This document shows positions 63,183 through 64,000 of a stretch of 64,000 bases of DNA, in pieces (position 1 is the stretch's first letter; every line of letters begins with the position of its first letter). The notes beneath the pieces were generated by a model. That model was not told the origin of the DNA and ran no database searches. It was given only the letters and a program-made list of their open reading frames with translations. The DNA is from Erythrobacter sp. (lineage in GTDB: Bacteria > Pseudomonadota > Alphaproteobacteria > Sphingomonadales > Sphingomonadaceae): contig JAHEBH010000004.1 of NCBI GenBank assembly GCA_024642335.1, forward strand, positions 42,780 through 106,779, read 5' to 3'. The translations under genes and the position numbers were made by a program.

Positions 63183-64000
63183 ATGTCCTACGCAACTCTG
63201 CAGAACATCACCGAACTTGCGGCATCGCGCTGGCAGGAACAGGCGAAGGACGCGCGAACCGCGCAGCTCATGTCATCGCTTGTCCGCCACCTGCATGATT
63301 TCGCCCGCGAAAACGAGCTGACGATGGAGGAATGGTTCGAAGCGACCGAATGGCTTTCGCGCACCGGCCAGATCACCAATGACACGCGCAAGGAATTCAT
63401 CCTTCTCTCGGACGTCCTCGGCCTCAGCATGATGCTCGAACTGCTGCACGATTCCAAACCAAGTGAAGCGACCCAGAACACCTTGCTCGGTCCCTTCTAT
63501 ATTCCCGGCTCGCCCGCAATTCCCTACGGCGGCCGCCTGCCCGGTATTGGCGACGATGATGGCACCCCGCTGATCCTTTCGGGCACGGTGCGGGACCTGC
63601 ACGGCGTGCCGGTTTCGGGCGCGGTAATTGACGTCTGGCAAAACGATCACAACGGCATTTACGAAGCGCAGATGCCGGCAGGCTCTCCGGTGCTATGCCG
63701 CGCCATCCAGCACAGCCGCGAAGATGGCAGCTACATGTTCCGCACCGTGATGCCGGTCGACTATTCGATTCCCACCGACGGCCCTGTGGGCGAGCTGTTT
63801 TCGAAAACCGATATTTCTGCCGTACGGCCCGCGCATATACACTTCAAGGTCGGGGCAGAGGGCCATCCGACGCTGGTGACGCATATCTTCGACCGCCTGT
63901 CGACGCGCCTCGAAAGCGACCCCGTATTCGGCGCGCGCGACGGATTGCTGGTCGATTTCGTCGAACATGCCGCAGGTACGGCGCCCAATGGTGATGTGAT
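63183..64000 (+). CDS. Intradiol ring-cleavage dioxygenase (3' truncated by window edge)
   Basis: At least 272 aa, open to the end of the window. LGPFYIPGSP and PVDYSIPTDGP supply the two iron-binding tyrosines and RPAHIHFKV the two histidines, as in catechol/hydroxyquinol 1,2-dioxygenases. The N-terminal helical dimerisation part is present. GGAAGAGA lies before the ATG. Ring cleavage of a (hydroxy)catechol is expected. Confidence 0.9.
   Translation, partial: MSYATLQNITELAASRWQEQAKDARTAQLMSSLVRHLHDFARENELTMEEWFEATEWLSRTGQITNDTRKEFILLSDVLGLSMMLELLHDSKPSEATQNTLLGPFYIPGSPAIPYGGRLPGIGDDDGTPLILSGTVRDLHGVPVSGAVIDVWQNDHNGIYEAQMPAGSPVLCRAIQHSREDGSYMFRTVMPVDYSIPTDGPVGELFSKTDISAVRPAHIHFKVGAEGHPTLVTHIFDRLSTRLESDPVFGARDGLLVDFVEHAAGTAPNGDV

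Overview
The window looks like chromosomal DNA of a high-GC alphaproteobacterium of the order Sphingomonadales, most likely Erythrobacteraceae or a close relative. This rests on the dense high-GC coding, the many short GTGA/ATGA gene overlaps, the TonB-dependent receptor with catabolic satellites, the intergenic palindromic repeats, and the housekeeping proteins (IhfB, Dxs, PurH, NadC, Zur, MmcB). No species call is possible without a database search. No insertion sequence, prophage, CRISPR array or plasmid function was seen.

Layout. 0-9.6 kb: the tail of a ferredoxin reductase, queG, a two-gene NatAB-like ABC exporter, a lipoprotein-type msrB, a minus-strand envelope glycosylation operon (UDP-galactopyranose-mutase-like flavoprotein, GtrA, GT-C-like membrane protein), a tandem PilZ protein, tRNA-Leu(UAA) and a MarR regulator. 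9.6-36.8 kb: a large accessory catabolic region. It holds a coupled operon of two MetE-like proteins plus a VOC protein, a CoA-transferase facing a citryl-CoA-lyase-like gene, a plus-strand run (DUF2059 protein, lipoprotein cytochrome c, GMC dehydrogenase, metallo-hydrolase, P450, metallo-hydrolase, HIBADH-like dehydrogenase, PilZ), a nine-gene minus-strand run (SDR, 72-aa membrane protein, CrtI-like flavoprotein, serine hydrolase, SDR, two NTF2-like proteins, CMD protein, serine hydrolase), and an uptake block (Fe/2OG-type oxygenase, two MFS transporters, TonB-dependent receptor). A strong bidirectional terminator closes it at 36.84-36.88 kb. 36.9-51.3 kb: core genes ihfB, a GntR regulator, a POT peptide transporter, dxs, zur, msrA, the rpe-heparinase-purH operon, a DUF2141 protein, a coupled nucleotidyltransferase/lipid kinase pair, an M20 amidohydrolase and tRNA-Arg(CCG). 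51.4-64 kb: exported DUF6152 and partner, mmcB, a fatty-acid-hydroxylase-type membrane enzyme with a second DUF2141 protein, a PAS-like regulator, an M48-TPR protease, a DsbA-like protein, a LytS/LytTR pair, nadC-RNase T2, a PilZ protein and the start of an intradiol dioxygenase.

How it may work together (inference). The 9.6-36.8 kb region reads as a scavenging and degradation system. The TonB receptor and MFS permeases would import an organic compound. Serine hydrolases would open esters, and P450, the Fe/2OG-type oxygenase, GMC and CrtI-like flavoenzymes would oxidise it. SDRs, NTF2-like proteins and the CMD protein would reshape rings. CoA transfer plus a citrate-synthase-fold enzyme would cleave carbon-carbon bonds, and MetE-like proteins might accept methyl groups. 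The substrate cannot be named from sequence. The second notable unit is the lipid kinase overlapped by a Tam41-like nucleotidyltransferase, a combination that fits activation of a lipid phosphate to a CDP-lipid, possibly in sphingolipid headgroup synthesis.
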